A stretch of 64,000 nt of DNA from Aureimonas altamirensis (GCF_001463885.1 NZ_BBWQ01000015.1:124001-188000); one strand, 5' to 3'; shown: positions 16,541 through 25,637, counted from the stretch's first letter. A program made the numbers and translations. The notes: generated by a model from the letters alone, not told the origin.

Positions 16541-18649
16541 ATGAGCAGAGCATTGAACGCAGCGCGCTCCGGCGTCGAGGAAGAGCGCCGTCGCCAACTG
16601 ATAGAGGCCACGGTGGACGCGCTGGCGGCCGTCGGGTTTGCTGCCGCGAGCCTGTCGGAGATTGCAGGGCGCGCAGGCTTTGCCCCCAGCCTCGTCTCGC
16701 ATTATTTCGGCGACAAGGACGGCCTGCTCGAGGCGACGTTGCGCCATCTGGCCAACCGCGTGTCCGATGCCGTTTTGATCCGCCTGCGCGATGCCGGCTC
16801 CCCGCGGGAGCGTATCCAGGCCGTCATCGATGCCAATCTTGCGCCGGAAGAGTTCGACCAGCGTACCGGCAGCGTCTGGCTTGCCTTCTGGGGCCAGGTC
16901 CTGCATTCGGCCAAGCTGCGCCGGGTGCAGCGCATCTATCAGCAGCGCATGCTGTCCAATCTGCGTCACGATCTGCGCAAGCTCGTATCCGGCGAGGATG
17001 CCGAGCGTGTGGCGCTGTCCATCGCGGCGGTCATCGACGGCCTGTGGCTCCGCTCCACCCTGTCGCAGACGATGGAAACCGATAGCGAGGCCGCGCGCCG
17101 CATGGCCAGCGACTTCGTCGACCGCGAGATCGCGGCGGCGCGCCCGGCGGCTCCGCAGGCGGAGCTGTCACGGCCGCATATCGGCGAAAGCCTGCCGCTC
17201 GTATCCAGCCATATCGGCGGGCGCTCGGTGCGCTCCGGACGCGGGCGCAGCTTCGCCAACATCAATCCGGCCACCGGCGAGGCCATTGCCGAGGTGGCCA
17301 TTGCCGGCGCGGACGAGGTGGACGCCGCCGTATCCGCTGCCCGCAAGGGCCAGGCCGTATGGGGCGCCATGACGGGGGCCGAGCGCGGCCGCGTGCTGAA
17401 CCGCGCGGTCGCCCTGCTGCGCGAGCGCAATGACGAACTGGCCGAACTGGAGACACTGGATACCGGCAAGCCCGTACAGGAAACGCGCGCCGTCGACATT
17501 GCCTCCGGCGCCGACTGCCTGGAGTATTTTGCCGGGCTGGCCGCCGGCCTCGCCGGCGAGCATGTCGATCTCGGCCCCACGGCCTTCGGTTACACGCGGC
17601 GCGAGCCGCTGGGCATCGTCGCCGGTATCGGCGCGTGGAACTATCCCATGCAGATCGCCTGCTGGAAGGCGGCGCCCGCGCTGGCGGCCGGCAATGCGAT
17701 GATCTTCAAGCCGGCAGAGCTGACGCCCACGACAGCGGTGCGGCTTGCCGAGATCCTCACCGAGGCCGGCTTGCCGGACGGCGTCTTCAACGTGCTGCAG
17801 GGAGACGGGTCGACGGGGCGCCTTCTGACGCGTCATCCGGAGATCGCCAAGATTTCGCTGACGGGCGAGGTCGGCACCGGCAAGAAGGTCATGGCCGATG
17901 CGGCCGCCACGCTGAAGCAGGTCACGCTGGAACTCGGCGGCAAGTCGCCGCTTGTCATCTTCGACGATGCCAGCCTGGACGATGCGGTTTCGGCGGCGAT
18001 GCTGGCCAATTTCTATTCGGCCGGGGAGGTCTGCTCCAACGGAACGCGCGTCTTCGTGCAGGAGGGCGTGCACGCCGAATTCCTGAAGCGCTTGAAAGAG
18101 CGGACGGAGCGGCTGGTGGTCGGCGATCCGCTGGACCCCGCCACGCAGATCGGCGCGCTGATCTCGCACCAGCACATGCAGAAGGTTCTGTCCTACATCG
18201 ATATCGGCCGGCGCGAGGGTGCCCGCGCGGTTGCCGGCGGCAGCCGGGTAACGGAAGGTGCGCTGGCGGCCGGGGCCTTCGTGGCGCCCACGGTTTTCGA
18301 TGCCTGCCGCGACAACATGCGCATCGTGCGGGACGAAATCTTCGGTCCGGTCATGTCGGTGCTTCCGTTCCGCGAAGAGGACGAGGTGGTCGCACGGGCC
18401 AACGACACCGATTTCGGGCTGGCGGCGGGTGTGTTCTCGCGCGATATTGCCCGCGCGCACCGCGTTATCGCGCGGCTCGACGCCGGCACGACGTGGATCA
18501 ACCACTACAATATCACGCCCATCGAACTGCCCTTCGGCGGCGTCAAGCGCTCGGGCCTCGGCCGGGAAAACGGCCGCGCCGCGCTGGATGCGCATACCCG
18601 CGTGAAGAGCGTCTACGTCAATCTCGGTTCGGTCGAGTCGCCCTATTGA
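16541..18649 (+). CDS. betI-betB: BetI-BetB fusion: TetR-type choline repressor joined to betaine aldehyde dehydrogenase
   Basis: One uninterrupted 702-codon frame. Residues 1 to about 195 are BetI: a TetR helix-turn-helix at about 38-66 ([20 protein letters not shown]) and a BetI-type ligand domain ([23 protein letters not shown]). Residues about 216-702 are a complete BetB, which oxidises betaine aldehyde to glycine betaine with NAD(P)+. The catalytic Glu464 (TLELGGKSP) and nucleophile Cys498 ([12 protein letters not shown]) are present, and the length (about 487) equals free BetB. A linker of about 20 residues rich in Ala, Pro and Ser joins them. Between the last BetI helix and BetB there is no stop and no well-placed ATG; the nearest, codon 188, is inside BetI. 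betA follows 10 bases later. The fusion would be a DNA-binding enzyme, reminiscent of PutA. A sequencing error removing a stop is the alternative. Confidence 0.88.
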   Translation: MSRALNAARSGVEEERRRQLIEATVDALAAVGFAAASLSEIAGRAGFAPSLVSHYFGDKDGLLEATLRHLANRVSDAVLIRLRDAGSPRERIQAVIDANLAPEEFDQRTGSVWLAFWGQVLHSAKLRRVQRIYQQRMLSNLRHDLRKLVSGEDAERVALSIAAVIDGLWLRSTLSQTMETDSEAARRMASDFVDREIAAARPAAPQAELSRPHIGESLPLVSSHIGGRSVRSGRGRSFANINPATGEAIAEVAIAGADEVDAAVSAARKGQAVWGAMTGAERGRVLNRAVALLRERNDELAELETLDTGKPVQETRAVDIASGADCLEYFAGLAAGLAGEHVDLGPTAFGYTRREPLGIVAGIGAWNYPMQIACWKAAPALAAGNAMIFKPAELTPTTAVRLAEILTEAGLPDGVFNVLQGDGSTGRLLTRHPEIAKISLTGEVGTGKKVMADAAATLKQVTLELGGKSPLVIFDDASLDDAVSAAMLANFYSAGEVCSNGTRVFVQEGVHAEFLKRLKERTERLVVGDPLDPATQIGALISHQHMQKVLSYIDIGRREGARAVAGGSRVTEGALAAGAFVAPTVFDACRDNMRIVRDEIFGPVMSVLPFREEDEVVARANDTDFGLAAGVFSRDIARAHRVIARLDAGTTWINHYNITPIELPFGGVKRSGLGRENGRAALDAHTRVKSVYVNLGSVESPY

Positions 18650-18659
18650 GGACTGCGCC

Positions 18660-20321
18660 ATGGCTGTTGAACATTTCGATTACGTCATCATCGGCGCGGG
18701 CTCTGCGGGCTCGGTGCTGGCGGCGCGGCTGAGCGAAGATCCATCCACGCGCGTTCTGGTGCTGGAGTTCGGCGGTTCGGACCGCTCGGTGCTGATTCAG
18801 ATGCCGAGCGCGCTGTCCATTCCGATGAACATGGACAAGTACAATTGGGGCTACGAGAGCGAGCCCGAGCCCGGCCTGGGCGGGCGCCGGATGAACCTGC
18901 CGCGCGGCAAGGTGCTGGGTGGCTCTTCCTCCATCAACGGCATGGTCTATGTGCGCGGCGCCCCGCAGGATTTCGACCGCTGGCAGGCCGAGGGCGCCGA
19001 TGGCTGGTCCTATGCCGATGTCCTTCCCTATTTCCGCCGGGCGGAAGCGCGGGAAGACGGCGGCGACACCTATCGCGGCGGCGAGGGCGCGTTGCATACC
19101 AGCTACGGCCGCATGGCCAATCCGCTTTACACGTCCTTCGTGGAGGCAGGGCGGCAGGCCGGCTATCCGGTGACGGACGATTACAATGGCGCGCGCTTCG
19201 AGGGGTTCGGGCGCATGGACATGACGGTCCATAATGGCCGCCGCTGGTCCACCGCCAACGCCTATCTGAAGCCGGCGATGTCACGCCCCAACCTGAAGGT
19301 CGAAACCCACGCCTTCGTCGAGCGCATCCTCTTCGAAGGGCGGCGCGCCGTCGGCGTCTCATGGCGGCGCGACGGCACCAGCCACGTGGCGAGGGCCGAC
19401 CGGGAGGTGATCCTGTCGGCCGGGTCGATCAATTCGCCGAAGCTGTTGAAACTGTCGGGCGTCGGCCCGGCGGCCGAGCTTGCCGGCCACGGCATCGAGG
19501 TTGTGGCCGACCGGCCCGGCGTCGGCGAGAACCTGCAGGACCATCTGGAATTCTACTTCCAGATCGCCTCAAGGGAGCCGATCACGCTCTATTCGGCGCA
19601 GGGGCTGGTTGCCAAGGGGCGTATCGGCGCGCAGTGGCTCCTGATGAAGAACGGTCTCGGCGCGACCAACCATTTCGAAAGCTGCGGTTTCATCCGCTCG
19701 CGGCCGGGCGTCGCCTATCCCGATATCCAGTTTCACTTCCTGCCGCTGGCCGTCACCTATGACGGCAAGGGCCTGGCGTCCGAGCACGGGTTCCAGGCGC
19801 ATGTCGGGCCGATGCGGTCCAAATCGCGCGGGGCCGTGCGGCTGGCCTCGGCCGACCCTGCCGCCAAGCCATCGGTCCTGTTCAATTACATGAGCCATCC
19901 GGACGACTGGGTGGAGATGCGAGCCTGTGTGCGGCTGACGCGCGAAATCTTCGCGCAGGCGGCATTCGACCCCTATCGCGGCCGCGAGATTTCGCCCGGC
20001 GCGGATGTCGAGAGCGACGCCGAGATCGATGCTTTCGTGCGGGAGCATGTCGAAAGCGCCTATCATCCATCCTGCAGCAACCGCATGGGCCGCGTGGACG
20101 ACCCGATGGCGGTGGTGGACGAGACGACACGGGTCATCGGCCTGGATGGGCTGCGCATCGTGGATTCGTCCATCATGCCGTCGATCACCACCGGCAATCT
20201 GAACGCGCCGACCATCATGCTGGCCGAAAAGGCTGCCGACCATATACGCGGCGTCCCCATGCTGCCCCGCATGGACGTGGAATACGAGCGCGCGGAAAAC
20301 TGGCAGACGGCGCAGAGGTAG
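18660..20321 (+). CDS. betA: Choline dehydrogenase
   Basis: A 553-residue GMC-family flavoenzyme that oxidises choline to betaine aldehyde and can go on to glycine betaine, passing electrons to the respiratory chain. The N-terminal FAD fold is [20 protein letters not shown] (about residues 9-28). The GMC signature is [21 protein letters not shown] (split over about 80-100). The C-terminal active-site region is [13 protein letters not shown], with the catalytic His near residue 470. Length matches BetA. It starts 10 bases after the betI-betB stop, with a weak GAGGA site, and is certainly in the same operon. Confidence 0.95.
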   Translation: MAVEHFDYVIIGAGSAGSVLAARLSEDPSTRVLVLEFGGSDRSVLIQMPSALSIPMNMDKYNWGYESEPEPGLGGRRMNLPRGKVLGGSSSINGMVYVRGAPQDFDRWQAEGADGWSYADVLPYFRRAEAREDGGDTYRGGEGALHTSYGRMANPLYTSFVEAGRQAGYPVTDDYNGARFEGFGRMDMTVHNGRRWSTANAYLKPAMSRPNLKVETHAFVERILFEGRRAVGVSWRRDGTSHVARADREVILSAGSINSPKLLKLSGVGPAAELAGHGIEVVADRPGVGENLQDHLEFYFQIASREPITLYSAQGLVAKGRIGAQWLLMKNGLGATNHFESCGFIRSRPGVAYPDIQFHFLPLAVTYDGKGLASEHGFQAHVGPMRSKSRGAVRLASADPAAKPSVLFNYMSHPDDWVEMRACVRLTREIFAQAAFDPYRGREISPGADVESDAEIDAFVREHVESAYHPSCSNRMGRVDDPMAVVDETTRVIGLDGLRIVDSSIMPSITTGNLNAPTIMLAEKAADHIRGVPMLPRMDVEYERAENWQTAQR

Positions 20322-20383
20322 TCGCTGAAAAAGTTGCGTCCGCAACGAAAAGCCGATGACGATCTGCACTTGCGCATGATAAT

Positions 20384-20405
20384 CCACATCCAAAAGATGT
20401 GGGGG
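20384..20405 (+). promoter_or_regulatory. Hairpin overlapping the ribosome site of the next gene
   Basis: CCACATC (20384-20390) pairs with GATGTGG (20396-20402) around a CAAAA loop. The 3' arm runs into the GGGGG Shine-Dalgarno stretch (20401-20405) that serves the ATG at 20410. It could reduce translation or respond to a factor, but it is short and may be incidental. The rest of the gap after betA (20322-20383) includes a small GTTGC/GCAAC hairpin without a T-tract. Confidence 0.4.
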
Positions 20406-20409
20406 TCAT

Positions 20410-21258
20410 ATGATATATTATATTCTGATCGCGCCGAACTGGCTTCTCGGTATGGTATTCGGCGCGATGGTTGCGGGCTTGGCCAGCGTCATCGTTGCGG
20501 CAATGGCCCGTTTTGGCTTCAAGACGGTACGCCACGCTGCGATCATGCCGATTATCATGGCCGCAACGGTCGTCGGCAGCGGCCACATCGGCGGACTTCT
20601 GCAAAGGCAGCTGCTGACGCCTGAAATTGCCGGCCGGTTGCTGAAGGATCAGAGCCCGGAGTTCATCGATCTCCTGGAGACGGAGTTTCCTCAGGATTAC
20701 GCATCGATGATGCAGCAGATGACCGAGCTGATGGCATCCGGCGTGACCATCGACGACCTTGTGCAGCAGTCTGCATCCGTAACGCAAGCGCTGCGGCACA
20801 AATATGCTCCGATGGTCAGGCTGGCCAGCGATGCGGACCAGGCCGCCCTTCTCGATACGCAAATCCGCACATACCAGGCTGTGTTGGGCGCCGACCCGGA
20901 AAAATGCCCGGCCTTCGCAACCGCGGGGCCATCGGCGCTTGCCGCTCGGGTGCAGAAGGGGCCGATCATGGATAGTTTCAACGATCAGGCGCTGTCGCTC
21001 TTCCGTGCCATCGCAGGTGCGAAGCGCATGCCGACCTATCGTCGCGATTCGACCGACGAGGATTTCAGGCAGATCATCGCCCTGATGCTTGCGCACGGCG
21101 CGACCACGGCCCAGCTCGGCGCCCTGACAAGTCCGCAACCGGATTCACCGGATTTGTGTCCGGCGATGATCATGATGATGAAGACGATGAATGAGGACGA
21201 CAGCGAAGGCGTCAAGGCGGTACGCGCGCAATTTCTGGCGGATATGGCAGCCGGCTGA
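20410..21258 (+). CDS. Hypothetical membrane-anchored protein
   Basis: A 282-residue protein I do not recognise. The N-terminus has two hydrophobic helices (about residues 3-32, NWLLGMVFGAMVAGLASVIVAAM, and 42-60, AAIMPIIMAATVVGSGHIGG). A largely helical soluble domain of about 215 residues follows, with the Met-rich elements DYASMMQQMTELMASGVT and CPAMIMMMKTMNEDD and two Cys residues (PEKCPAF and DLCPAM). The start ATG 20410 follows GGGGG. Codon use is somewhat less GC-extreme at the 5' end than in neighbours. It has no clear operon partner: betA ends 88 bases upstream and the DUF3072 gene begins 83 bases downstream. No function should be assigned. Confidence 0.7.
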   Translation: MIYYILIAPNWLLGMVFGAMVAGLASVIVAAMARFGFKTVRHAAIMPIIMAATVVGSGHIGGLLQRQLLTPEIAGRLLKDQSPEFIDLLETEFPQDYASMMQQMTELMASGVTIDDLVQQSASVTQALRHKYAPMVRLASDADQAALLDTQIRTYQAVLGADPEKCPAFATAGPSALAARVQKGPIMDSFNDQALSLFRAIAGAKRMPTYRRDSTDEDFRQIIALMLAHGATTAQLGALTSPQPDSPDLCPAMIMMMKTMNEDDSEGVKAVRAQFLADMAAG

Positions 21259-21341
21259 AAGTCGCGAGTGCTTGTCTACCGTCAGCATGGGGAACGGAAT
21301 TGGCCAGGTGAACATTAGGGGAACAACAAAGGAGTTTCCCA

Positions 21342-21572
21342 ATGTCTGCCAACGACAATCCCAAGGTCGAGCCCGGCCCCAATTCCAACCTTGAAAAAGA
21401 CCCGTCCGACTGGACGACCGGCGACGATCCGATGACGGACGCCCAGGCGTCCTATCTCAAGACGCTGTCCGAGCAGGCGCATGCGCCGGACCAATTCGAT
21501 ACCGACATCAACAAGGCCGAGGCGTCCAAGCGCATCGACGCGCTGCGCCAGCAGCTCAAACTGGACTCCTAG
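21342..21572 (+). CDS. DUF3072 small acidic protein
   Basis: A 76-residue hydrophilic protein carrying the DUF3072 signature LEKDPSDWTTGDDPMTDAQASYLKTLSEQA (shown as LEKDPSDWTTGD, then PMTDAQASYLKTLSE) with a C-terminal helix KRIDALRQQLKL. It has no signal peptide or membrane segment. The function of the family is unknown; members are small soluble proteins common in proteobacteria. The AAAGGAG ribosome site is well placed before ATG 21342. Confidence 0.85.
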   Translation: MSANDNPKVEPGPNSNLEKDPSDWTTGDDPMTDAQASYLKTLSEQAHAPDQFDTDINKAEASKRIDALRQQLKLDS

Positions 21573-21657
21573 ACGCCAGCGGCAAACGCCTGCCCGATTT
21601 GGCGACGGAACGTCATCTTCCATCGACAGTTGATGTGTCTCAACAGGGAGTTCATAC

Positions 21658-22476
21658 ATGGCATTCATAGAGGCAAAAGACGGCACGAACCTGCATGTGA
21701 AGGACATGGGGCAGGGGCGGCCGGTGGTTCTGATCCACGGCTGGCCGCTGACCGGCGACATGTTCGAATACCAGGTGCTTGCCTTGCTGGAATCGGGGTT
21801 CCGCGTGATCACCTATGATCGCCGCGGCTTCGGCCAGTCCGGCCACCCGTCCGCCGGCTACGATTACGATACCTTCGCCGACGATCTGGCGGCCGTGCTG
21901 GAAGGGCTGGACCTCAACGACGTGTCGCTGGTCGGCTTCTCGATGGGCGGCGGCGAAATCGCCCGCTATCTCAGCCGCCATGGCGCATCGCGTGTCGGCA
22001 AGGCGGTGCTGGTCGCCTCGGTGGCCGGTTATCTCCTGAAGGACGACACCAATCCCGATGGCGTCGATGCCAGCGTCTTCGAGGACATGAAGAGCCAGAT
22101 CCGCGCCGACCGCTTCGCCTTCCTGCAGAGCTTCGCCAAGCAGTTCTACGGTGTCGGGCTGGTCAGCCGGCCGGTGAGCCAGGGCGTCCTGGACTGGTCC
22201 TTCGTGCTGGGCGTCATGGCCAGCCCGAAAGCGACCATCGACTGCGTCGATGCATTCAGCCGGACCGATTTCCGCCCCGACTTCGCCTCCTTCACCGTGC
22301 CGACGCTGGTGATCCATGGGACGAGCGACGATACGGTGCCGATCGAGCTGACGGGCCGGGCAGCGGCGGGCGCGATTTCCGGCGCACGGCTGATCGAGTA
22401 TGACGGCGAGCCGCATGGCCTGTTCGCTACGGTTCCGGACCGCCTGAACGCCGATCTGATCGAGTTCCTTCGATAG
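21658..22476 (+). CDS. Alpha/beta hydrolase, non-haem chloroperoxidase/esterase type
   Basis: A 272-residue alpha/beta-hydrolase of the bromoperoxidase/aryl esterase group. The oxyanion HGWP motif is at residues 27-30. Nucleophile Ser95 lies in VGFSMGGGE, and the acid Asp224 (IHGTSDD) and His253 (GEPHGL) complete the triad. There is no signal peptide, so it should be cytoplasmic. Family members hydrolyse esters or lactones and perhalogenate only in the presence of peroxide; the true substrate is unknown. It follows the DUF3072 gene by 85 bases, with its own GGGAG site, so co-transcription is possible but not shown. Confidence 0.85.
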   Translation: MAFIEAKDGTNLHVKDMGQGRPVVLIHGWPLTGDMFEYQVLALLESGFRVITYDRRGFGQSGHPSAGYDYDTFADDLAAVLEGLDLNDVSLVGFSMGGGEIARYLSRHGASRVGKAVLVASVAGYLLKDDTNPDGVDASVFEDMKSQIRADRFAFLQSFAKQFYGVGLVSRPVSQGVLDWSFVLGVMASPKATIDCVDAFSRTDFRPDFASFTVPTLVIHGTSDDTVPIELTGRAAAGAISGARLIEYDGEPHGLFATVPDRLNADLIEFLR

Positions 22477-22536
22477 GTTTCGGCGGCAACGGACGTTTAC
22501 ATGCCGTGTCCGTTCGGTTAGTGCCTGCGGCCTTCA

Positions 22537-22568
22537 ACCGGTCGCAGCCTACCCGGACAAAACAAGGA
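22537..22568 (+). promoter_or_regulatory. preQ1 class I riboswitch
   Basis: The leader carries the core of a preQ1-I aptamer. Stem CCGG (22538-22541) pairs with CCGG (22553-22556), the loop begins TCGCAG, and the downstream tail ACAAAACAAGGA (22557-22568) would form the pseudoknot. The GGTCGCAG and ACAAAACAAGG segments match the well-studied thermophile preQ1-I riboswitch almost base for base. The tail contains the AAGGA Shine-Dalgarno sequence 7 bases before the queC ATG, so preQ1 binding should block translation of queC-queD-queE. Confidence 0.92.
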
Positions 22569-22575
22569 CACCGAC

Positions 22576-23274
22576 ATGAACACGCTCGTCGTCTGCTCTG
22601 GCGGACTCGATTCTGTTTCGCTGGCTTATGTCCTGGCGGAACAGGGTAACCTCGGCGCTATCGTCACCTTCGACTACAACCAGCGGCACCGGCGCGAAAT
22701 CGATTTTGCGCGCCGGGCTGCGGAGCGGCTCGGGAAGCCCTTCCACCTCATCGATATCCAGCCCATCGGCGCCGTGTTGAGCGGTTCCGCCCTGACCGAC
22801 GCCGTGGATGTGCCGGACGGCCATTACGCGGAGGATACGATGAAGGCCACCATCGTACCCAACCGCAATGCCATCATGCTGACCATCGCCTTCGGGCTGG
22901 CCGCCGCCCAGAAAATGGATGCCGTCGCCATCGCCGTTCATGGCGGCGACCATTTCATCTACCCCGATTGCCGGCCCGGTTTCATCGACAACTTTGCCGC
23001 CATGCAGGCCCGGGCGCTTGACGGTTTCGCACAGGTGCGCCTGCTGGCGCCGTTTGTGGAACGGTCGAAGGCGGATATCGTACGCGCCGGTGCAGAGGCC
23101 GGCACGCCCTTCGCGCAGACCTGGTCCTGTTACAAGGGCGGCGACGTTCATTGCGGCCGCTGCGGAACGTGTGTGGAGCGGCGCGAGGCTTTCGACATCG
23201 CGGGGGTGAGCGATCCGACCGTCTACGCCGATGCGGATTTCTGGCGCGACGCCGTCTCCAGGCGGTGCGCCTGA
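22576..23274 (+). CDS. queC: 7-cyano-7-deazaguanine (preQ0) synthase
   Basis: A 232-residue ATP-dependent enzyme converting 7-carboxy-7-deazaguanine to preQ0 in queuosine synthesis. The PP-loop SGGLDS is at residues 8-13. The Zn-binding Cys cluster is near the C-terminus (CYKGGDVHCGRCGTCVER). The start ATG 22576 directly follows the preQ1 riboswitch tail. It overlaps queD by one base (TGATG). Typical length. Confidence 0.96.
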   Translation: MNTLVVCSGGLDSVSLAYVLAEQGNLGAIVTFDYNQRHRREIDFARRAAERLGKPFHLIDIQPIGAVLSGSALTDAVDVPDGHYAEDTMKATIVPNRNAIMLTIAFGLAAAQKMDAVAIAVHGGDHFIYPDCRPGFIDNFAAMQARALDGFAQVRLLAPFVERSKADIVRAGAEAGTPFAQTWSCYKGGDVHCGRCGTCVERREAFDIAGVSDPTVYADADFWRDAVSRRCA

Positions 23275-23642
23275 TGTTCAAAATCACCAAGCGGTTCGAA
23301 TTCTCGGCGTCGCATCGGCTGGCCGGCCTGCCCGAGGACCACCCCTGCACACGGCTGCATGGCCATAATTACATCGTCGAGATCGAGCTTCAGGCGTCGG
23401 AATTGAACGCCTTCGGCTTCGTGCGCGACTATCGCGACCTGTCCGCCTTCAAGCGTTACGTCGACGAAACCTTCGACCATCGGCACATCAACGATGTCCT
23501 GGGGCACGACAGCCCGACCGCCGAAGCGCTGGCCCTGCATTTCTACAATTGGTGCAGCGAGCGCTTTCCCGAGACAAGCGCGGTCCGCGTCAGCGAAACA
23601 CCGAAGACATGGGCCGAATACCGCCCGCTGGCGCGCGCATGA
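23274..23642 (+). CDS. queD: 6-carboxy-5,6,7,8-tetrahydropterin synthase
   Basis: A 122-residue PTPS-family enzyme making 6-carboxytetrahydropterin from dihydroneopterin triphosphate, the first committed queuosine step. Zn ligands His14 (ASHRL), His29 and His31 (LHGHNY), catalytic Cys25 (HPCTRLHG) and the FDHRHIND segment are all present. It overlaps queC and queE by 1 and 4 bases, giving a tight three-gene unit. Alternative PTPS functions are excluded by context. Confidence 0.95.
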   Translation: MFKITKRFEFSASHRLAGLPEDHPCTRLHGHNYIVEIELQASELNAFGFVRDYRDLSAFKRYVDETFDHRHINDVLGHDSPTAEALALHFYNWCSERFPETSAVRVSETPKTWAEYRPLARA

Positions 23643-24358
23643 GTGCCGAGCGCATGATCCGCGTCAGCGAGATTTTCGGGCCGACCATACAGGGCGAAGG
23701 CGCGCTGATCGGCCAGCCGACGGTGTTCGTGCGCAGCGGCGGTTGCGATTATCGCTGCGCTTGGTGCGACACGTTGCACGCGGTGGACAGCGAATACCGG
23801 CATGAGTGGCTGCCGATGACGGCAGAGACCATCTTTGCGCGGATCGTCCAGCTTTCCGGCGGTCGCCCGTTGACCGTCTCCTTGTCCGGGGGCAACCCGG
23901 CGATCCAGCCTTTCGGGCCGCTGATCGCCCTTGGCCGCGCGGCGGGGTACGGCTTCGCACTGGAAACGCAGGGCTCTGTTGCCAAGGACTGGTTCCGGCA
24001 ACTGGATACGCTGGTTCTCAGCCCCAAGCCGCCGTCGAGCGGCATGGCCACCGACTGGTCGGCGTTCGATGCCTGCCTTCATGCGGCGGGCGACGGGCCC
24101 CGCGTGGTCCTGAAGATGGTGGTGTTCGACGATGCCGACTATGCCTATGCGCGCGCCGCGTCCGCGCGCTATCCCCATCTGCCGGTCTTTCTGCAGCCCG
24201 GTAACCCCATAGGCAATGAAGCCGCGGCGGCGGACATCGATGGCCTGATGGCCGCGATGCGTAACCTTGTCGCACGCGTTGTGGAAGATGGCTGGTTTTC
24301 GGCCTGCGTACTGCCGCAACTCCACGTGTTGATGTGGGGAAACCGCAAGGGCGTTTGA
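23639..24358 (+). CDS. queE: 7-carboxy-7-deazaguanine synthase (radical SAM)
   Basis: A 239-residue radical SAM enzyme that rearranges carboxytetrahydropterin to 7-carboxy-7-deazaguanine. The 4Fe-4S motif is Cys36-x3-Cys40-x2-Cys43 in [12 protein letters not shown], followed by the SAM-binding LSGGNPAIQ. The start ATG 23639 overlaps the queD stop. GTP cyclohydrolase (FolE) and QueF are not in the window. Last gene of the riboswitch-controlled unit. Confidence 0.95.
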   Translation: MSAERMIRVSEIFGPTIQGEGALIGQPTVFVRSGGCDYRCAWCDTLHAVDSEYRHEWLPMTAETIFARIVQLSGGRPLTVSLSGGNPAIQPFGPLIALGRAAGYGFALETQGSVAKDWFRQLDTLVLSPKPPSSGMATDWSAFDACLHAAGDGPRVVLKMVVFDDADYAYARAASARYPHLPVFLQPGNPIGNEAAAADIDGLMAAMRNLVARVVEDGWFSACVLPQLHVLMWGNRKGV

Positions 24359-24398
24359 CGCCCTATGCAAACAAATTGAGCCTGCCCAAAATTCCATC

Positions 24399-24427
24399 TT
24401 GACGCGTGGTTGTGCCCGGAGCAGGAT
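24399..24427 (+). promoter_or_regulatory. Candidate promoter of the amide operon
   Basis: TTGACG (24399-24404) is followed after 17 bases by CAGGAT (24422-24427), a good -35 with a weak -10. Transcription from about 24434 would give a leader of about 90 bases ending in the terminator at 24506-24524. Confidence 0.4.
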
Positions 24428-24438
24428 CGCCCCGGATA

Positions 24439-24524
24439 CCAGCCTCGTACCGCTGGATGGCAAGCAAGCCCTGACTGGTCCCGCACGGATTTTCGTTCCG
24501 CGCTGGCCCTGCAGGGCTTTTTTT
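24439..24524 (+). promoter_or_regulatory. Structured leader with terminator, likely ANTAR-antitermination target
   Basis: The leader folds into several competing hairpins. One is CCAGC/GCTGG (24439-24443 with 24452-24456). A second is GCACGGA/TCCGCGC around 24483-24503 with one mismatch. The last is a terminator, GCCCTGCAGGGC (24506-24517), followed directly by seven T residues. AAGCCCTG (24466-24473) can also pair perfectly with CAGGGCTT (24512-24519), an alternative to the local hairpin. The downstream amiR encodes an ANTAR protein, the class that melts such terminators when its amide-sensing partner releases it. I could not confidently find the canonical paired hexaloops. Confidence 0.65.
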
Positions 24525-25637
24525 ATGGGCGGATCGCAACCGTTGAAGACACGCATCAAACTTGGCGTTCTGTTTTCCAGTTCCGGTGCCTACGAACTCC
24601 TCGGGCAGGCCTGCCGCGACGGTGCGCTGGGCGCCATCGCGGCGGTCAATGCCGATCCGTCCCGCCGCATCGCCTTCGACGCCGTCGAGGCCGACCCCGA
24701 AGGGCGCATCGATGCCTATGCCCCGCTTTGCGTGGACATGTTGAACCGGTCCGGCGTGCGACACCTCGTCGGTTGCATCACCTCCTGGAGCCGCAAGGAA
24801 GTCATCCCCATGCTGGAGAAGCATGATGGCCTTCTCTGGTATCCGGCGCCCTACGAGGGCTACGAGGCCAACGACCACGTCGTGTACATGAACGCCGCGC
24901 CGAACCAGCATCTGGTGCCGCTGTTCCGGCATGTCGCCGCGCGTTACGGCCGGGACGGGTTTCTCGTCGGCTCCAATTACATCTGGGGATGGGAGATGAA
25001 CCGCATCGCGCGCGACCTCGTCGCCGATGCGGGCGGCCATCCGAAGGGAGAGCGCTATCTGCCGCTCGGCGATACGGATGTGGCGCGGCTGATCGCCGAA
25101 ATCCGCGCCTGCGAGCCGGATTTCATCCTCAACAACCTCATCGGCGCCTCTTCCTATGCCTTCTATGCCGCCTACGCGGCTTTGGGGCGGGAGGATGCGC
25201 GCTTTTCACCCGAGTTGCGGCCGATCCTGTCCTGCAACATGACGGAGCAGGAACTGCCCTCCATAGCGCCGCATGGCGACGGCCATCTGTCCTGTCTGCC
25301 CTTCATGTATCGCGGTGGGGCCGGCCCGCGCTCTTCCTTCGAGGCGGCTGCCCATGCGGCCGTAACGGTGCTGGCCGACGCCATCGAGGCCGCCGGAACG
25401 GACGATCCGCCGGCAGTGCGCCTGGCGCTGGCAAAGGGCACGCACCAGACCGCGCTTGGCCCCATCCGCATCGACATGCCGACGCAGCATTGCGCCTTGC
25501 CGGCCAGGATCGGGCGGATCGCCGGCACCCGTTTCGAGATGCTGGAAACCAGTTCGGGCGCGGTCGAGCCCGACCCCTATCTGTCGCGATACGACCCCGC
25601 CACGCTGTATCAACCTGCATTGAGGCTGGTGCGATGA
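24525..25637 (+). CDS. amiC: AmiC-like amide sensor / substrate-binding protein
   Basis: About 370 residues, of the type I periplasmic-binding fold (Peripla_BP_5) seen in AmiC and the urea binding protein UrtA. It begins KTRIKLGVLFSSSGAYELLGQACRDGALGAI and keeps GSNYIWGWEMNRIA and NNLIGASSYAFYAAY. There is no signal peptide, so it should be a cytoplasmic sensor like Pseudomonas AmiC, which holds AmiR inactive until an amide binds. I give ATG 24525, which touches the T-tract of the leader terminator; a TTG at 24543, preceded by GGGCGG, is a realistic alternative start. The stop overlaps the amiR start. Confidence 0.85.
   Translation: MGGSQPLKTRIKLGVLFSSSGAYELLGQACRDGALGAIAAVNADPSRRIAFDAVEADPEGRIDAYAPLCVDMLNRSGVRHLVGCITSWSRKEVIPMLEKHDGLLWYPAPYEGYEANDHVVYMNAAPNQHLVPLFRHVAARYGRDGFLVGSNYIWGWEMNRIARDLVADAGGHPKGERYLPLGDTDVARLIAEIRACEPDFILNNLIGASSYAFYAAYAALGREDARFSPELRPILSCNMTEQELPSIAPHGDGHLSCLPFMYRGGAGPRSSFEAAAHAAVTVLADAIEAAGTDDPPAVRLALAKGTHQTALGPIRIDMPTQHCALPARIGRIAGTRFEMLETSSGAVEPDPYLSRYDPATLYQPALRLVR

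Noticed and set aside
17102-17104. Internal ATG (codon 188 of betI-betB) as a separate BetB start
   Set aside because: It lies within the last BetI helix, has no Shine-Dalgarno sequence in front, and would add about 28 unrelated residues to BetB. It is kept only as a minor possibility.
24439-24505. Canonical ANTAR twin hexaloop motif in the amide leader
   Set aside because: The CCAGC/GCTGG hairpin has an eight-base loop, and GGC-AAGCAA-GCC lacks the expected G at loop position 4. Only the terminator and competing stems are reported.
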